Assembly (NCBI GenBank): GCA_002840125.1
Contig: PGZF01000003.1
Coordinates: forward strand, 643,340 to 707,339
Direction: 5' to 3'
Source: Gammaproteobacteria bacterium HGW-Gammaproteobacteria-15
Lineage (GTDB): Bacteria; Pseudomonadota; Gammaproteobacteria; Enterobacterales; Alteromonadaceae
Length of the DNA: 64,000 bases
The translations under genes were made by a program, and so were the position numbers. Shown here in pieces: positions 62,611 through 64,000 of this stretch (positions are counted from its first letter, which is position 1; each line of letters starts with the position of its first letter). The notes below the pieces were generated by a model. It was not told the DNA's origin. It saw nothing but the letters and a program-made list of their open reading frames with translations, and searched no databases.

Positions 62611-63753
62611 ATGACTTTAGTAGCAGCATTAAACAACGGCTCGTCAGTTCTGACATGCAGAAGTGCAACTGCCAAAGATGTTTCAGCACTAATGGCACTG
62701 GAGCAGAAGTGTTTTACAACTGACCGTATTAGTTTACGCAGTTTCAAGCGTTTTATCGCCGATAACCGTAATGACTTACTGGTGGCAGAACAGGCTGGCC
62801 AGCTAGCGGGATACTTTCTGCTTATATATAGAAGAGGCACCAGTCTTGCGCGGCTGTATTCTCTGGCGGTAGACCCCGCTTGTCGCAAGCAGGGTGTGGC
62901 CGAATTTCTTATGCTAAATGCAGAAAAAACCGCAGCGGCCAGGCGCTGTGTTTTGCTGCGCTTAGAGGTGCGCCGCGATAACGCTGCCGCGATTAAGTTG
63001 TACCAGAAACTTAATTATCATGAATTTGCTATTAAGCATGACTTCTACGAAGACCACTCTGACGCTATTTGCATGCAAAAACAGATTATTCAGTTTGATA
63101 GTGCATCTCTACGCCGACAAGTACCTTATATTCCGCAAACTACCCCTTTTACTTGTGGGCCGGCTTGTTTACTGATGGCATTTAATTACTTTCAACCTGG
63201 CAAGTTTGATCCGGCCTCGCTGGAAATAGATATCTGGCGTGAGGCCACGACTATTTTTATGACCTCAGGTCATGGCGGTTGTGGCCCCAGGGGCCTGGCA
63301 TTGGCTGCACATAACAGGGGGTTTGCGGTTGAGATTTTCCTGAATAAAGAAGGGCCGTTATTTACTGACACTGTACGCAGCGAAGTCAAGAAAGCGATTT
63401 TACAGCGGGTACACGATTCATACCGGCAAAAAGTTGAGCAAAGTGGCATTGTGCTACATCGCTCTGAGCCTGGTATCAGCAAGATAAAACAGTTACTGCA
63501 GGATGGTGCTTTGTTGGTCGTATTAATAAGCACCTGGCAGTTTGATAAAAGCAAAGCGCCACACTGGGTGGTGGTGTGTGCTGTGGACGAGCACTTTGTC
63601 TATATTAACGATCCTGATACTGAAGATATCCCCTGGCTGTCTGCGGCCGAGCGCCAGTACATCCCGGTAGAGCACAGCGTGTTTATGAAAGCTTTTAGTT
63701 ATGGTAAAAACCGGCTTAAGGCTGCTGTAGTTATCAGAGAGCTCAAAAAGTAG
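62611..63753 (+). CDS. GNAT acetyltransferase fused to peptidase C39-like domain
   Basis: The 380-residue two-domain protein has an N-terminal GNAT domain (about 10-160) with the acetyl-CoA loop DPACRKQGVAEFLM and RLEVRRDNAAAIKLYQKL. The second domain (about 168-380) is papain-like of C39 type: C182 in TTPFTCGPACLLMAF, H318 in PHWVVVCAVDE and D334 in FVYINDPD make a plausible triad. C39 domains normally cut leader peptides of bacteriocins. Together with the divergent ATP-grasp ligase it suggests maturation or degradation of a modified peptide, but no precursor is visible here. The ATG at 62611 has AAAGG upstream. Confidence 0.82.
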   Translation: MTLVAALNNGSSVLTCRSATAKDVSALMALEQKCFTTDRISLRSFKRFIADNRNDLLVAEQAGQLAGYFLLIYRRGTSLARLYSLAVDPACRKQGVAEFLMLNAEKTAAARRCVLLRLEVRRDNAAAIKLYQKLNYHEFAIKHDFYEDHSDAICMQKQIIQFDSASLRRQVPYIPQTTPFTCGPACLLMAFNYFQPGKFDPASLEIDIWREATTIFMTSGHGGCGPRGLALAAHNRGFAVEIFLNKEGPLFTDTVRSEVKKAILQRVHDSYRQKVEQSGIVLHRSEPGISKIKQLLQDGALLVVLISTWQFDKSKAPHWVVVCAVDEHFVYINDPDTEDIPWLSAAERQYIPVEHSVFMKAFSYGKNRLKAAVVIRELKK

Positions 63754-63834
63754 CGAATTTTGTGTGCTTTTTTACCGCTTTGTGCAATTTTTCTGCGAAC
63801 GATCATAAAAGCCTAAGTTTTCTTAAATAACCGC

Positions 63835-63862
63835 TTGCAGGTATGCCAAAAGGCCCTATAAT
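63835..63862 (+). promoter_or_regulatory. Stable-RNA-type promoter, upstream copy
   Basis: TTGCAG and a perfect TATAAT with a 16-bp spacer are followed by the G/C-rich discriminator GCGCGCC. No gene follows within the window. Confidence 0.65.
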
Positions 63863-63942
63863 GCGCGCCATGCCACGGGGTAGCGCTGATGCGGTGCTTC
63901 AGGTGAGTTAAAACGGTTCGCAAAAATCTTTCAAAAAGACGC

Positions 63943-63970
63943 TTGACAGACCCGCTTAAATCACTAAAAT
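63943..63970 (+). promoter_or_regulatory. Stable-RNA-type promoter, downstream copy
   Basis: A consensus TTGACA and TAAAAT with a 16-bp spacer are followed by GGCGCCCTCG. In tandem with the promoter at 63835 this is what one expects in front of an rRNA or tRNA operon, which would lie just beyond the right edge. Confidence 0.65.
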
Positions 63971-64000
63971 GGCGCCCTCGCTTCACGGTGGTGTTTAACA

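Overview
The window is chromosomal DNA of a gammaproteobacterium. Gene order and protein similarity (rnt-motY, gshB-like/gpx, rnhA/dnaQ, trmB/mutY/yggX, gcvA-ygdD-rlmM, Oar-type TonB receptors, Na+-motor MotY, an ArcB with a full phosphorelay) point to the Alteromonadales and most likely to the Rheinheimera/Alishewanella group. That genus-level call is inference. No prophage, insertion sequence, CRISPR array or plasmid origin was seen.

Layout. 1-10300 is core: RNase T (cut by the left edge), MotY, MnmC, FabB with a FabR-like operator, a glutathione synthetase and a glutathione peroxidase, RNase HI, DnaQ and a TIGR03503-like membrane protein. 10331-11073 is a tRNA-Asp array: four identical genes behind one strong promoter, followed by rearranged tRNA-Asp fragments. 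11101-15607 is a histidine kinase, response regulator and TonB receptor block abutting those fragments. 15830-18460 holds a hydrolase and an AcuR/AcuI acrylate-response pair with matching operators.

18560-26430 is an accessory, defence-type region. It holds a PEP-CTERM protein, a candidate HigB/HigA pair, a frameshifted antidote gene, a very AT-rich operon of two reverse transcriptases (DRT type 3-like) with a structured candidate ncRNA, a complete ParE/RelE-type toxin-antitoxin module, and dispersed scars of similar modules. 26735-32617 is gltBD.

33022-40954 looks like a cyanophycin scavenging locus: an isoaspartyl dipeptidase-like enzyme with altered metal ligands, a YfcC-type permease, a TonB receptor and a secreted cyanophycinase. 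40979-43982 carries arcB and arcA facing each other. 44163-53022 is core regulation, tRNA/rRNA methylation and repair (sensor kinase, rsmC, trmB, mutY, yggX, gcvA, ygdD, rlmM).

53074-60690 has an exported EEP phosphatase/nuclease, an Oar-like TonB receptor behind a structured leader, udk-nupC pyrimidine salvage and a 2OG-Fe(II) oxygenase. 60795-60880 is tRNA-Leu(CAG). 60993-63753 is a divergent pair of a RimK-type ATP-grasp ligase and a GNAT/C39-like fusion. The window ends in two strong stable-RNA-type promoters.
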